A DNA stretch of 55,524 nucleotides from Flavonifractor sp. AGMB03687 (GTDB lineage: Bacteria; Bacillota; Clostridia; Oscillospirales; Oscillospiraceae): positions 1 through 55,524 of the forward strand of contig NZ_JADKZI010000012.1 in the NCBI RefSeq assembly GCF_017811815.1, given 5' to 3'. Both the position numbers and the translations under genes were made by a program. Below the pieces are notes generated by a model, which saw only the letters and a program-made list of their open reading frames with translations, was not told where the DNA came from and did not search any database. This document shows positions 23,655 to 31,802 of the stretch, piece by piece; the first letter of the stretch is position 1; each line of letters begins with the position of its first letter.

Positions 23655-24194
23655 TTATTCGTAGCACATCTCCAAAACCACCAGACGAACCTCTTCCAAA
23701 ACCTCTTTAATACGCTTCATGGGGATTTTTTCACGACTGGCGATCTCCCGGATGCCATAACCACTGCTTTTCATACGAATAATCTTCATCTGTTGCTGAG
23801 AAACACGGCCCGCCAAATCATGAAGCAACAGGCGCATTTCAAGATCCAACATTAGATTATCCTGTGTCGGCATCATTTCTTCCGGCGAAAGACTGTCGGG
23901 ATGGGGCCCCACATGAATACTGACAATTTCGGCGTTGCGTTTTTGACGAAATTGTCCCTTAAAGTGATTTGATAAGCTACGAGACATGTATTTCCAGGCA
24001 ATCGTAGCAAAAGAGTAATCCTGCAGCTGTTCTCTCAAAAAAAAGTCCTGCACTGCTTTAAGATAGCCAAAAATGATTACATCATAGAATTCATCTTCAG
24101 CCAAACGGTTATCATTCAGAAATTTATAAACCAGGCCGTGATGTTCGGCGGCAAACTCTTGCTGTTCCTTTGTTAACGGTACTTCACACAACAT
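23655..24194 (-). CDS. Sigma-70-like factor of the element
   Basis: This 179-residue protein starts MLCEVPLTKEQQEFAAEHHG after GGAGGAAATATAT. The region 2-like part contains EFYDVIIFGYLKAVQDFF and FATIAWKYMSRSLSNHF (the -10 recognition helix area). The region 4-like part is LAGRVSQQQMKIIRMKSSGY then IREIASREKIPMKRIKEVLEEV, a helix-turn-helix. It is followed by a 24-base hairpin unit upstream. With 29885-30460 it makes two sigma-like proteins in one element, which suggests the element directs its own transcription. Confidence 0.8.
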   Translation of the reverse strand: MLCEVPLTKEQQEFAAEHHGLVYKFLNDNRLAEDEFYDVIIFGYLKAVQDFFLREQLQDYSFATIAWKYMSRSLSNHFKGQFRQKRNAEIVSIHVGPHPDSLSPEEMMPTQDNLMLDLEMRLLLHDLAGRVSQQQMKIIRMKSSGYGIREIASREKIPMKRIKEVLEEVRLVVLEMCYE

Positions 24195-24222
24195 ATATAT
24201 TTCCTCCAGTCTAAAACAAAAA

Positions 24223-24258
24223 AAGGGATACCCCCGGCGTGAGCCAGAGGTATCCCTT
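24223..24258 (-). terminator. Intercistronic hairpin
   Basis: AAGGGATACC pairs perfectly with GGTATCCCTT around a 16-nt loop between 24296 and 24194. Confidence 0.6.
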
Positions 24259-24295
24259 GATGACATGTCATGCGGTTATGCCCGCAGAAAATCCA

Positions 24296-25141
24296 TTATG
24301 CCGGCAGCTTTTCGTAGTCGCCGTTGATCGCCCCGACCGCATAGCTCCCATCAGGATTTGCGGCTTCGGTGGCGGATGCGGGGATCTCATACTCGCAGTC
24401 GTTGGTGCGCTGCTCTTCGTTGATCAGGGCCCGCTGGATGTTGATGAGTTTGATTTGCTCCTTGAAGCCATTGGCATAGGCACGGATCTGACTCAACTCC
24501 TCGCCCTGGAAGTCGCGCACGAGACGGAAGGTGGCAACGCTGTAGTCGTTGCTGCCGTTGTTTTCCTTCTTCAGCGAGATCTGCACCAGGCTGCCGTAGG
24601 TGGCACGCCGCCGGTAGACAAAGGCTCTGTTCAGGAACTCTTTGAACGGCTTGATGCTGGTGGGCGGGAGCGAGATCAGCAGAGGCATATACTCGCCGCT
24701 GCGCAGCAGGTAGATGTCCCGCATATTCTTGCACGCCTTGCCCCGTCCGCCGTCTCGGGCCGAGCCATACTCGTTCATCGGGCAAGTGGCGCAGGCGCCG
24801 CCAGGTTCACCAATTCCCGTCTTGCCGTCCACAGAGGAGCAGAGAGGCTTGGTGTCCTCGTCATACTCACTGCCTTCCGGCCAGAGGGTGCAGGCGGCGT
24901 GATTATAGAGAATCACGCCCTCCAGCGTCCGGGCATAGTCCGGATTGTCCGGGTCCTCGGTGGGGATCTCGAACTGCAGCTGGCCGCCGGCGGGAATCTT
25001 CACCCGCTGGAAACTCATCATCTGCAGACCGTCGGCATCCTCCGCGATCTCCTCGCTGCTGAAGTCGCCATCTACCATGGCGGGAAGCAGGAAAGCGTTC
25101 TGCTCGGGAATGTTCATCATGGAAGTGTTCTGTTCGTACAT
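24296..25141 (-). CDS. Putative ssDNA-binding zinc protein
   Basis: This 281-residue protein has a four-cysteine cluster in the middle (KPLCSS, then GACATCPMNEYG, then GKACKN), followed by a beta-rich segment (DIYLLRSGEYMPLLISLPPT). This layout is seen in phage and element proteins that coat single-stranded DNA or assist recombination. I do not recognise the exact family. It starts MYEQNTSMMNIPEQNAF after CTAAGGAGGAACGA and lies 38 bp after the DUF932 gene; both are commonly near SSB in replication or recombination modules. Confidence 0.65.
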   Translation of the reverse strand: MYEQNTSMMNIPEQNAFLLPAMVDGDFSSEEIAEDADGLQMMSFQRVKIPAGGQLQFEIPTEDPDNPDYARTLEGVILYNHAACTLWPEGSEYDEDTKPLCSSVDGKTGIGEPGGACATCPMNEYGSARDGGRGKACKNMRDIYLLRSGEYMPLLISLPPTSIKPFKEFLNRAFVYRRRATYGSLVQISLKKENNGSNDYSVATFRLVRDFQGEELSQIRAYANGFKEQIKLINIQRALINEEQRTNDCEYEIPASATEAANPDGSYAVGAINGDYEKLPA

Positions 25142-25179
25142 AGTTCGTTCCTCCTTAGAATTGACTGGTTGGCAGCCAC

Positions 25180-26253
25180 TCAGGCGGCCATCTGATTGAT
25201 ACGGCTCCACTGCCTTGCCGGCATGGAAAGAATGTTGTAGCCGATGCCCTCCAGAGCGGTGGCTCTGTCATAGTCCTCGACATCCTGGCTGTGGCGGGTC
25301 ACTGCGTTGGACAAGCCATACAGCGTCAGATCGTTTCCTTCAATCAGCCGCTGCAGCACACCGGAGCTTTCTTCTTCCGTGATATGAAAGTCTCTGCTGA
25401 CCAGCTTGACGACACCAGGAACATCCGCGGTATTCATCCGGGCGTCTTTGGCATCTTTCATCAGGTTGACCACCTGAGTGAAACGCACCTCATCCACCAC
25501 GGCCCGTACCGTATCCTGAATCTTCATGGCAAACGCCTTATCGTCGGCTTCCAGCGTCTTATCGGAGTACAGCTGATAGTTCTCCGTGGCCTCGTTGACG
25601 CGGCCAACATGATTGCGGCGCGTCTGGGCATCGTTGACCACCATGCCATTGCTGCACACCAGACGGTAGACCAGCGGCTGGATATTCACCGAGCCAAGGC
25701 CCACCTCGCTGTTGCTGATGATGATGCCTGACTGGACGATATCGCCGGGAGAGACCTCTGCTTGCAGCAGGGTGTTCACCACCTTGATATACATACGGCT
25801 TTCGGTGAGCTGGCAGCTTTCAAAGTGCATTCCTTCCATATCCTGCAGGACAGGAAGAACGATGCCGGCAATATCCAGATTGTCGATACGCCGATAGCGG
25901 TTACTAAGGAATGCCCGGGCGGTGCCGCCAATAGTGCGGACTAAGCGCACAGCGGGTTCACGCTCGAACCAGGCGTTCACATTTTCCGAAAGCAGCTGGG
26001 GATGCTGTGTCAGCATCTTGTCGTAGTAGGCCGCCGGGATCTTCAGATGGGTGCCGATCTGCCTGTGGGCGATGGCATTGATCTCCAGCGGCTCCACAGC
26101 CATCTCGCCAGACGGGGTATAGGCATTGAGATATAAGTCCGAGCCAAAAGGCTCCAGACGGAGGCTTCGGGTATCCATCACATAATCGGCCTTCAGTTCG
26201 GCCTGACGCTGGATCTCCTTTGCCATCTCAACAAGGCTTATCCCGGATTTCAT
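25180..26253 (-). CDS. DUF932 domain protein
   Basis: This 357-residue protein has the DUF932 pattern: QIGTHLKIPAAYYDKML, ARAFLSNRYRRIDNLDI and MYIKVVNTLL, then the central LVCSNGMVV and a C-terminal helical half. DUF932 proteins (including phage and plasmid YubP/LGT-type relatives) are common on mobile elements and are thought to act in DNA metabolism, without proven activity. Ribosome site AGAAGGGAGTGAAACACA. Confidence 0.85.
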   Translation of the reverse strand: MKSGISLVEMAKEIQRQAELKADYVMDTRSLRLEPFGSDLYLNAYTPSGEMAVEPLEINAIAHRQIGTHLKIPAAYYDKMLTQHPQLLSENVNAWFEREPAVRLVRTIGGTARAFLSNRYRRIDNLDIAGIVLPVLQDMEGMHFESCQLTESRMYIKVVNTLLQAEVSPGDIVQSGIIISNSEVGLGSVNIQPLVYRLVCSNGMVVNDAQTRRNHVGRVNEATENYQLYSDKTLEADDKAFAMKIQDTVRAVVDEVRFTQVVNLMKDAKDARMNTADVPGVVKLVSRDFHITEEESSGVLQRLIEGNDLTLYGLSNAVTRHSQDVEDYDRATALEGIGYNILSMPARQWSRINQMAA

Positions 26254-26285
26254 TGTGTTTCACTCCCTTCTTTGTATGATGGTGC

Positions 26286-27101
26286 TTACCAGGAGACCTG
26301 AATGCCCTGCGCCGTTGTTTCGGCAGAAAGACCATTGCTCTCAAATACTTCCACCAGACGGGGCCAGTAGACCTTCGCCGGAAAGTTGGAGAGGTGTTCC
26401 TGCGGCACCAACTCCTCACCCTGCTGAATGCAGATGTCACCGTTTTCACGCAGAGTGAGCTTACTGTGACCACGGGAGTTCAGATCTGCCACCAGTGCCT
26501 CCAAAACCGTGCGTCCGCTGTTTTCATACCAGATGCGCGGATCAATGGGCTGCTTGTTGGGCGGAATATTGGCCGGGTCGTCAGCCCCTGCTTCAGTCTT
26601 GGACAGAGGTACGATCCGGAGCAGGTCACAGCGGATAGCTGCGTCCTTGCCGAAGGTGATGTCCGCATGGTCAAAATCATCCACGTTGTAAAGGCGGATG
26701 CGTCCGGTACCATTGGTGCGGATCAGCTCGGTCGGCTTAGGTTCGCACCACTCAAAGCAGGCGTTTGCATACGAGGAGCGCAGGTAGGTCAGGATGCGGT
26801 GATTTGCGTAGCGGAGCAGCAGATCATCTGAAATCGGTTCTTCCAGTTCCGGGACCTGAAATGTGCTCCGGCCAACGCCCTCGGCATGAAGCTGCCGTTC
26901 CCGCTGCTGGCGCTGCCGGCGGCGTTTGGCCTGCTGCATATAGGGGAGCAGGAGGATCAGTACGACCCAAAGCCCCCAGAGGGTGAATACCCCAATCAGC
27001 AGCCAAGCCTGCCATGGTCCGCGCACCAGAGCCATGATGGCGATAACAGCACCGATCAGAATGGTGATGCTGCCGCTCAAAAGTCCTTTGTCGTTACTCA
27101 T
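26286..27101 (-). CDS. Membrane-anchored hypothetical protein
   Basis: This 271-residue protein has two membrane segments near the N-terminus (SITILIGAVIAIMALVRG and WLLIGVFTLWGLWVVLILLL), then a strongly basic linker (KRRRQRQQRERQ) and a ~190-residue soluble domain containing RIRLYNVDDFDHADITFG. The N-terminus MSNDKGLLSG follows AAGGACGGCAACAAAA. The topology (two helices, positive cytoplasmic linker) puts the soluble domain in the cytoplasm. No recognised family; a conjugation-machine accessory is possible. Confidence 0.7.
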   Translation of the reverse strand: MSNDKGLLSGSITILIGAVIAIMALVRGPWQAWLLIGVFTLWGLWVVLILLLPYMQQAKRRRQRQQRERQLHAEGVGRSTFQVPELEEPISDDLLLRYANHRILTYLRSSYANACFEWCEPKPTELIRTNGTGRIRLYNVDDFDHADITFGKDAAIRCDLLRIVPLSKTEAGADDPANIPPNKQPIDPRIWYENSGRTVLEALVADLNSRGHSKLTLRENGDICIQQGEELVPQEHLSNFPAKVYWPRLVEVFESNGLSAETTAQGIQVSW

Positions 27102-27145
27102 TTTTGTTGCCGTCCTTCCTTTAGATTTTGCCTGAAAACAAAAAA

Positions 27146-27200
27146 AGAGGGACCGCACCAAGTTTTTCAGTCCATTCTGAAAACTTGATACGGTCCCTCT
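27146..27200 (-). terminator. Intercistronic hairpin
   Basis: AGAGGGACCG pairs with CGGTCCCTCT, extended inside by AAGTTTTTCAG/CTGAAAACTT, a long two-part stem between ssb and the membrane protein gene. Confidence 0.65.
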
Positions 27201-27213
27201 GAGGTGCCGGTAC

Positions 27214-27621
27214 TTATCCCGGCAGGGGTTCGCGGTTACCGTCCATCACCTCTGCGGGTGCAGGAACAGTCTCCGCTTGGTCGGAGCCATTCTGATCACT
27301 TTCCGGCTTTGCTCTGGAGGTTTGTCCGGGAAGGTAGCCAAAGTCAGTCAGCCATACTTTCAGCTTCTTGACCGTGCTTCCGTCCTTTTGGCGGACATCC
27401 ACCAGTTTTTGCGATCCGGTGAGCCAGATCATGCTGCCCTTTCTAACCTTGAGCTTCATGAGCCTGGCAACAGCGTCGCCACGGGCCCATACCTGATAAA
27501 AGTCCGGCTGGTTACCGCCGTTTCGCTCCATAAGGTCAAAGCAGACATACGGTTGTTTTGTCTGGCCTTCTTTGGGAACAAGATCATGCATGACTCGGCC
27601 AAATACATGGATCTGTGCCAT
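27214..27621 (-). CDS. ssb: Single-stranded DNA-binding protein
   Basis: This 135-residue protein has an OB-fold typical of element-borne SSB: MAQIHVFGRVMHDLVPKEGQ, YVCFDLMERNGG, FYQVWARGDAVARL, KGSMIWLTGSQKLVDV and KVWLTDFGYLPG. It is followed by a disordered acidic/polar tail (ESDQNGSDQAETVPAP) without the canonical DDDIPF tip. It would protect transferred single strands or aid replication of the element. A strong promoter (27823-27851) lies 200 bp upstream. Confidence 0.85.
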   Translation of the reverse strand: MAQIHVFGRVMHDLVPKEGQTKQPYVCFDLMERNGGNQPDFYQVWARGDAVARLMKLKVRKGSMIWLTGSQKLVDVRQKDGSTVKKLKVWLTDFGYLPGQTSRAKPESDQNGSDQAETVPAPAEVMDGNREPLPG

Positions 27622-27822
27622 AACACTTCCTTTCTTCGCCTTTGGCGTTACTATCTATATATAAAAAGTGCCAGCAGCAATCCGGCCACAAAATGGGCGC
27701 GGAGATACCACTGACACTTGCATACAAACTTAACAGCGTGTGCAATGCGGGCTTTTGGCCTGCGGTACAGAACATCGGTCTGTATCCCATACGGGAAGCG
27801 CACAAAAATCAATTACAAGGTA

Positions 27823-27851
27823 AGTGTAACACTATATCTTGCGTCTGTCAA
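27823..27851 (-). promoter_or_regulatory. Strong sigma-A-type promoter
   Basis: On the minus strand TTGACA (27846-27851), 17 bp, then TACACT (27823-27828). It points to ssb and the downstream genes and lies in a 269-bp gap otherwise holding a weak hairpin (AGTGCCAG/CTGACACT, about 27667-27716). Confidence 0.65.
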
Positions 27852-27890
27852 GTGATATAATTCTATATATAGATATTTTCGCGCGGCGAC

Positions 27891-28496
27891 TTACAACATA
27901 TGGTTCATGTAACGATAGTAGTCATCCAGCAGGTAAAACTTCAATCTTCTGGCATAAGTTTTGCCATAGTGAATTGTCAGACCGTAGATGTTTCCGGTAC
28001 CATCCACTCCAAGGGGACCCAGCCAGCAGTAGTTTTTGCCCTCGTCAAAGAACCAGAGCTGAATGTCCTGGTATTCTTCCTCGGTTACAAGGCCGGAGGC
28101 GGCCAGTCGGCAGCAATCTTCTTCCTGGAGCATTGGGCGGGAAAGAAAGCGGCGATAGAGTTCGTCCGACAGGCACAGGGCCTGCTGGTAGGTCAAAGGA
28201 TTCGAATGACTTAACCACCAGCGTGTGACATCTTCAAAGGAATGCAGCTTCGGCTTTGGATTAAGCGCACGGAAAGTTTGGAGAAAGGCCTGCACATCTT
28301 CCGGTTTTGCCGGCGGCGGGATCGGGATTTCTTGTACTTTATTATCAAAAAATCCAAAAGCAATCTGTTCGCCGGTCTTATCTTCCAGAAGAAGAGAAGT
28401 TCGGGAAAGCGGAGATACCAGAAAATGTTCCATGGCAAAATTGGCATCCAGGAATTGCTGGATTTTGTATTGCTCAATGGTGTGTGGCTTATACAT
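27891..28496 (-). CDS. Hypothetical protein
   Basis: This 201-residue protein starts MYKPHTIEQYKIQQFLDANF after AAAGGAGGTTTCGCCA; the frame is open 63 bp further without a ribosome site. It is mixed alpha/beta, with LLEDKTGEQIAFGFFDN and a C-terminal LGVDGTGNIYGLTIHYGKTY. The last feature resembles the end of other unknown element proteins. No function assigned. Confidence 0.65.
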   Translation of the reverse strand: MYKPHTIEQYKIQQFLDANFAMEHFLVSPLSRTSLLLEDKTGEQIAFGFFDNKVQEIPIPPPAKPEDVQAFLQTFRALNPKPKLHSFEDVTRWWLSHSNPLTYQQALCLSDELYRRFLSRPMLQEEDCCRLAASGLVTEEEYQDIQLWFFDEGKNYCWLGPLGVDGTGNIYGLTIHYGKTYARRLKFYLLDDYYRYMNHML

Positions 28497-28590
28497 TGGC
28501 GAAACCTCCTTTTTGATGTTCCGCTTATTAAATAGGGAAGTATTTTCACTTTTCTGCAATGCAGATTAAATTTGAAAAGGCAAGCAAAAA

Positions 28591-28624
28591 CTGCGGCACC
28601 ATAACGGTTTGGACGGCACCGCAG
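28591..28624 (-). terminator. Intercistronic hairpin
   Basis: CTGCGG pairs with CCGCAG, with a second inner ACGG/CCGT-type pairing, between 28632 and 28496. T5 follows on the minus strand. Confidence 0.5.
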
Positions 28625-28631
28625 CTTTTCC

Positions 28632-29126
28632 CTATTTCGTGGGTTCTTGTTCAAGGTTTTCATCCGCAGAGGAAGTCGTTTCAAGCTCTTCATACCCCAG
28701 AAAACTATTGGTAGAAAGGGCTGCGTCCAGGTAGTCATTTCCAACTGCGGGACGGCTCCCCGTCTGGAAATAGAATCGGTAGTGGGAGCCAATCCGAAAC
28801 CTGGAAGCTTTGCTCAAAAGCAGGGTGGTTTCTGCACCTTGGGCATCTACTAACTGTACCTTGCGATAACGATGCAATGCGGGGGTAGTGACACCGGTAC
28901 AAACTCCTTCGACTACCTCATACCGGCCACGAGCGGCGGTGCTCCACAGGCTTCCGCTCAGCACCAGCGAAGCGATGAAAATAATTCCGCCCAATGCCAG
29001 AAGGATGTGATCTGTGGTTGCGGTAAAAATTACGAGACTGACAGCGAGGCTGGCAAGTCCGGCCAAAGCAGTCAGTAGAATCTTACGCCGCAGCACAAAG
29101 GGGAATTGATCCCATTGTTTTTTCAT
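28632..29126 (-). CDS. Hypothetical two-TM membrane protein
   Basis: This 164-residue protein starts MKKQWDQFPFVLRRKILLTA and has membrane segments at about 15-33 and 35-58, then a soluble beta-rich domain (TGVTTPALHRYRKVQLVDAQ, FRIGSHYRFYFQTGS) and an acidic tail. The ATG overlaps the upstream gene by 4 bp with AAAGGATCAGCAC as ribosome site. No family recognised; likely in the inner side of an envelope complex. Confidence 0.65.
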   Translation of the reverse strand: MKKQWDQFPFVLRRKILLTALAGLASLAVSLVIFTATTDHILLALGGIIFIASLVLSGSLWSTAARGRYEVVEGVCTGVTTPALHRYRKVQLVDAQGAETTLLLSKASRFRIGSHYRFYFQTGSRPAVGNDYLDAALSTNSFLGYEELETTSSADENLEQEPTK

Positions 29127-29824
29127 GTGCTGATCCTTTCAAAAATGATTTGCTGGCGCAGATACAGGTTGGCCACGGCCAGCGTGACAGCCTGACTGCT
29201 CCGGCTGTTCTTCATCATGCTGGCGATATTCTGGCAGGTGGTCTCGCTGTCACCGTACACCTTTTCCATCAGGACCCGTTCACTGGGGAGAGAGAAGACA
29301 TCCTGCTCCACACATTTGATGATTTCGGCGGTGGAAAGAAGCGCCTGATGGGCCAGCCTCATTACACGGGATTCATAATCAGTCCGGCGGTCTTTATGGA
29401 ATAGCTTCATAGCCTGCTTCATCGTTATCCGCCGGCTGAGTACCAGTTTGGCAGCGGACACGCCGCGTACAAATGCGGAGCCATTGGTGGGGATGACCCC
29501 AAGAGAGCTGAGCAGGTCGTACAATGCATCGAATTCTGTTTCGCCGCATCCGGATACCAGAAGGCCGCGGATGAGCAAACGGTTGACGCAGGCATCCCAG
29601 GGACGGGCAACACATCCGCCCAGGGAGGAGGCCAGCTTGTCACACTGGCAGGAAATATCATCCCATTTGGAGATCCGCCAGTTCAGTGCAGTCCACACGA
29701 CCATTTCCTGAATATCCACCATGTATCGCTCCCCACCCAGCACAATGACCGGGCAGGAATGTCCGCACCCGTTGGCCTCCCGCTCCAGACGGCCGACCGC
29801 AGTATACAGCTTTTTTAATTCCAT
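29123..29824 (-). CDS. Hypothetical helical protein
   Basis: This 233-residue protein starts MELKKLYTAVGRLEREANGC after AAAGGAGGTTTTGAAGCT. The middle has WTALNWRISKWDDISCQCDKL, and WDACVNRLLIRGLLVSGCGE resembles a winged-helix-like core (a helix-rich DNA-binding replication-initiation-like fold is possible, low certainty). Translationally coupled to the next gene. Unknown function. Confidence 0.6.
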   Translation of the reverse strand: MELKKLYTAVGRLEREANGCGHSCPVIVLGGERYMVDIQEMVVWTALNWRISKWDDISCQCDKLASSLGGCVARPWDACVNRLLIRGLLVSGCGETEFDALYDLLSSLGVIPTNGSAFVRGVSAAKLVLSRRITMKQAMKLFHKDRRTDYESRVMRLAHQALLSTAEIIKCVEQDVFSLPSERVLMEKVYGDSETTCQNIASMMKNSRSSQAVTLAVANLYLRQQIIFERIST

Positions 29825-29884
29825 AGCTTCAAAACCTCCTTTTAAATATCCTTTACTGCTGTATGACCGCGGTTTTCAACAGAC

Positions 29885-30460
29885 TTAAAGCAGACTTGCC
29901 AAAAAGCGGGGATCACAGCGCAGCTTGGCCGCAGAGCGAGAGATCCAGGCGCCTACATGGGAAGGAGGCACATGATAGATTTCCGCAATATCTGTGACCC
30001 GCATCCCTTGTAGTTTAAGAGCAAGAGCCTCAATACCGAGTCTGGCTACACCGTCATATTCCTGTTTGCTGGCCTCCAGGAGCGACAGCGTTTCTACCAG
30101 GGACATACGAGCATCAAAATCATCGGCCTGCGGTTCCAACGCCTCACCGTCTGCCGCCAGCTCGCCATGCTCGCCAATGATAAGACGGCTGAAATGGCTC
30201 CGGTGATTGCATACCTTTCTACAGTAGGATAAGAGACCGTTTTTTACGACTGTTTTGGCGTAGGTGGAAAACTGTGCCCGCCCATCATCCTTATAAGTGG
30301 CTGCAGCTTTGCAGAGCCAGAGGCATCCCTCTTGAAACAAATCACTGTACTCCAGGCCGCAAATGGTAGGATTGACATGGATATAATCGCAAATCACCCA
30401 ATGTACCACAGGCAGATTCTGTGCAACGAGTTCCTGTTGTGCTTTCGTTAGGCTATTCAT
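29885..30460 (-). CDS. Sigma-70-like factor of the element
   Basis: This 191-residue protein has region 2-like DLFQEGCLWLCKAAATYKDD and FSTYAKTVVKNGLLSYCRK, with the typical GRAQFSTYA boundary of region 2.3-2.4. Region 4-like ALALKLQGMRVTDIAEIYHV and HVGAWISRSAAKL form the helix-turn-helix. It starts MNSLTKAQQELVAQNLPVVH. Together with 23655-24194 this gives two sigma-like regulators in the block. Confidence 0.8.
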   Translation of the reverse strand: MNSLTKAQQELVAQNLPVVHWVICDYIHVNPTICGLEYSDLFQEGCLWLCKAAATYKDDGRAQFSTYAKTVVKNGLLSYCRKVCNHRSHFSRLIIGEHGELAADGEALEPQADDFDARMSLVETLSLLEASKQEYDGVARLGIEALALKLQGMRVTDIAEIYHVPPSHVGAWISRSAAKLRCDPRFLASLL

Positions 30461-30473
30461 ATTTTCGCCCCCA

Positions 30474-30890
30474 TCAGGCTGCCGCCTTCATGTCGGCGGG
30501 AGGGCCAGACGCCTGTTTGCACAGACGAATCACTTCATCGCACATCCAATCAGAAAATTGTCCGATATGAGCCTGGTGCTCGTTTAAACCCAATTTGGCC
30601 TGTAGCCAGATATAGACCTCCCATTTTTCCATATTCCGGCTCTGTTGCAGCTGACGAAGTGCCTGGTGCGCCAGAATCCGTTTGTGTCGCAGATCACCAT
30701 TGGCCAAGACTCCCATGGGCAGGTGCGTTCGATCGTGGGCGCTCACATATGCATCACAGGCAGGCCAGCGATCACAGAGATAGAGAAATTTTCCCTGAGA
30801 ACGCCGATTGTGCCCATATACAACACTAGCGGGGCGAAGCGAAGCGTTGGCGTGACAATATGGGCATTTAATTTTTTTTGACTTCATCAT
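30474..30890 (-). CDS. zinc-finger-containing protein (zf-DUF3268 type)
   Basis: In this 138-residue protein the N-terminal domain has cysteines 9/12 (CPYC) and 39/45 (CDRWPAC), followed by DAYVSAHDRTHLPMGVLAN and LRHKRILAHQALRQL. This is the complete zf-DUF3268 pattern. ATG 30890 follows GGAGGTGATGATTTTT. The C-terminal half is helical. These proteins are frequent on Clostridia conjugative elements; DNA binding is assumed from the ribbon. It ends 13 bp before the sigma-like gene start. Confidence 0.85.
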   Translation of the reverse strand: MMKSKKIKCPYCHANASLRPASVVYGHNRRSQGKFLYLCDRWPACDAYVSAHDRTHLPMGVLANGDLRHKRILAHQALRQLQQSRNMEKWEVYIWLQAKLGLNEHQAHIGQFSDWMCDEVIRLCKQASGPPADMKAAA

Positions 30891-30951
30891 AAAAATCATC
30901 ACCTCCAAAAACGCGCCGATGGCGGCGCAATGACGTCTTTTTGGGTATAAA

Positions 30952-31299
30952 TTAGGGAGCGCTGCCACAGGACCACGCAGAGCAAAGCTGATGAAGCGTG
31001 CAGTCAGATGGGTCCGGCGTGTGCCATTCAATGTACTTTGAAAAAGCAGATTCAAAAGAACGGCGCGGCAGGACGGCGCTGCACTCGGCGGGATCAACTT
31101 GCTCGCTGGTCAGCTGATGAACCGATTCGGCAGACAGCAGCATGACCTGCCCGCATTCATCCACGGTAAACAGAAAACCAGAGCATGGTTTTTTTCGCTC
31201 ATGTGGGCAGACCTCACAATCACAGGGGATAAAAATGGCGTTGTGCCAGTTCCCACCGACGGCACGTAGAAAGGAATAAAATTTGCAGGGTGTACTCAT
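30952..31299 (-). CDS. Small cysteine-rich hypothetical protein
   Basis: This 115-residue protein has nine cysteines, with CDCEVCPHERKKPC near residues 27-40 and LHQLCSAWSC near the C-terminus, suggesting metal binding. It starts MSTPCKFYSFLRAVGGNWHN. It lies between a perfect GC hairpin (31337-31375) and the zf-DUF3268 gene. No family recognised. Confidence 0.6.
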   Translation of the reverse strand: MSTPCKFYSFLRAVGGNWHNAIFIPCDCEVCPHERKKPCSGFLFTVDECGQVMLLSAESVHQLTSEQVDPAECSAVLPRRSFESAFSKYIEWHTPDPSDCTLHQLCSAWSCGSAP

Positions 31300-31336
31300 C
31301 CTGTACCTCCGTTATCCTACATTTGAAAAAATAAAA

Positions 31337-31375
31337 GCGGGGGCCGGTTGTGTATATCCACAAACCGACCCCCGC
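31337..31375 (-). terminator. Hairpin between pilus locus and DNA-metabolism genes
   Basis: GCGGGGG-C-CGGTT pairs with AACCG-A-CCCCCGC (one mismatch), separating the DUF6133 gene from 31299. It may terminate the pilus transcript. Confidence 0.65.
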
Positions 31376-31385
31376 ATATTGGCAC

Positions 31386-31607
31386 TTAGGCGAACAGGCC
31401 CTCGATCTCCTTGGTAATCCGGGGGATGACCGTATCGTTGAAGATGAGGGTCAGAGCCGCCAGGAGCAGCGCACCGAGGACGACAGCGATGATGATCTTC
31501 ACAGCGTCAGAGATATAAAAATCGCCGCGCTGGTTGGAGAGCGCCGTGCGGGCGCGAAGGACGAGGCAGTTGGCTTTGTTGCAGATGCAGCTGGTAAACT
31601 TCTTCAT
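31386..31607 (-). CDS. DUF6133-like pilin-type small membrane protein
   Basis: This 73-residue protein starts MKKFTSCICNKANCLVLRAR after AGGAGGTATTTTC and carries NQRGDFYISDAVKIIIAV, followed by one long hydrophobic helix (about 37-57) and an amphipathic end. The segment after the RG pair matches the layout of TadE/Flp-type prepilins, where the prepilin peptidase cuts after the glycine. It is the last gene of the Tad locus, and a prepilin peptidase is encoded upstream (36856), so it is a candidate pilin subunit. The family number DUF6133 is recalled, not searched. Confidence 0.7.
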   Translation of the reverse strand: MKKFTSCICNKANCLVLRARTALSNQRGDFYISDAVKIIIAVVLGALLLAALTLIFNDTVIPRITKEIEGLFA

Positions 31608-31655
31608 GAAAATACCTCCTGAGAGTGTGATTATTGAATGGTTGGGTGCAGCCTG

Positions 31656-31802
31656 TCAGGGGCGACGGATCGGCTTGAGCAGGCCGTTTTTGTTGGAACG
31701 GGGCTTGTCAGGATATACCTTGGGCTTCTGATGCAGAAGCTGGTGGAACCGGCGGCGAATCCGATTTTCGCCGTCAGGCGGAATAAACTTTTTCTTCGCC
31801 AT
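31656..31802 (-). CDS. 48-residue basic protein in Tad locus
   Basis: This 48-residue frame begins MAKKKFIPPDGENRIRRRFH and ends PRSNKNGLLKPIRRP. It is very basic, with no membrane segment. AGGAGAATTCC gives a well-spaced ribosome site. It lies between tadC and the pilin-like gene and has 49 nt before the next ATG. Size, charge and translation signals support a real gene. No family recognised. Confidence 0.6.
   Translation of the reverse strand: MAKKKFIPPDGENRIRRRFHQLLHQKPKVYPDKPRSNKNGLLKPIRRP

Noticed and set aside
24239-25195. 318-codon open frame on the plus strand
   Set aside because: Antisense to the putative ssDNA-binding zinc protein; composition is arginine/valine/histidine-rich as expected for a shadow.
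30891-31097. Long N-terminal extension of the zf-DUF3268 gene
   Set aside because: It would overlap the upstream cysteine-rich gene and a hairpin; a good ribosome site marks ATG 30890.
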